Of a stretch of DNA of 13,595 nt, positions 13,581-13,595 are shown piece after piece (position 1 is the stretch's first letter; each line of letters starts with the position of its first letter). The translations under genes were made by a program, and so were the position numbers. Where the stretch lies: positions 1-13,595 of the forward strand of contig JAKDJD010000054.1 of NCBI GenBank assembly GCA_030454085.1, given 5' to 3'. Source of the DNA: Kocuria sp. Lineage in GTDB: Bacteria; Actinomycetota; Actinomycetes; Actinomycetales; Micrococcaceae. The notes under the pieces are model-generated. The model saw nothing but the letters and a program-made list of their open reading frames with translations. It did no database searches and was not told the origin of the DNA.

Positions 13581-13595
13581 TCCCCACGGCCGAGG

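Overview
The window is GC-rich DNA from an actinomycete (Actinomycetota). The signs are many GTG starts, strong GC bias at third codon positions, TAnnnT -10 boxes that lie 6-7 nt before ATG codons (leaderless transcription), a GabD2-type aldehyde dehydrogenase, and a GT87 mannosyltransferase of the kind used for PIM and lipoglycan synthesis. The genus cannot be settled from the sequence. I count 11 protein-coding genes and see no tRNA, rRNA, CRISPR array, insertion sequence or phage gene. It reads mostly as ordinary chromosomal housekeeping and catabolic DNA; the less ordinary content lies in the intergenic regions.

Layout. Positions 1-127 hold a G/C homopolymer block and no gene. Next come a secreted trypsin-like protease and a glycerophosphodiester phosphodiesterase, both on the minus strand. 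A short fructosamine-kinase-like protein diverges from the latter. An agmatinase-family ureohydrolase and a PLP aminotransferase follow as an apparent plus-strand operon. Convergent to these are three minus-strand genes: a 3-mercaptopyruvate/thiosulfate sulfurtransferase, a membrane-anchored lytic transglycosylase and a succinate-semialdehyde-type dehydrogenase. Divergent from the dehydrogenase is a plus-strand pair whose ORFs overlap by 1 bp: a PLP fold-III amino acid deaminase/aldolase-like enzyme and a D-arabinono-1,4-lactone-oxidase-like flavoenzyme. After a 334-bp gap come a four-TM protein with a charged tail and a GT87 mannosyltransferase, each with its own leaderless promoter.

How the genes may work together. 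The ureohydrolase, aminotransferase and semialdehyde dehydrogenase would together suffice for a guanidinobutyrate (or agmatine-derived) route through GABA to succinate. This is inferred from families and proximity; substrates cannot be read from the sequence.

The strongest unexplained signal is a 107-bp imperfect palindrome at 11470-11576. Of its 51 arm positions 44 can pair, and the wobble pattern favours an RNA hairpin read on the plus strand. A smaller hairpin of similar style (2764-2820) lies upstream of the ureohydrolase. A 21-bp direct repeat links the GDPD coding region to its own upstream region.
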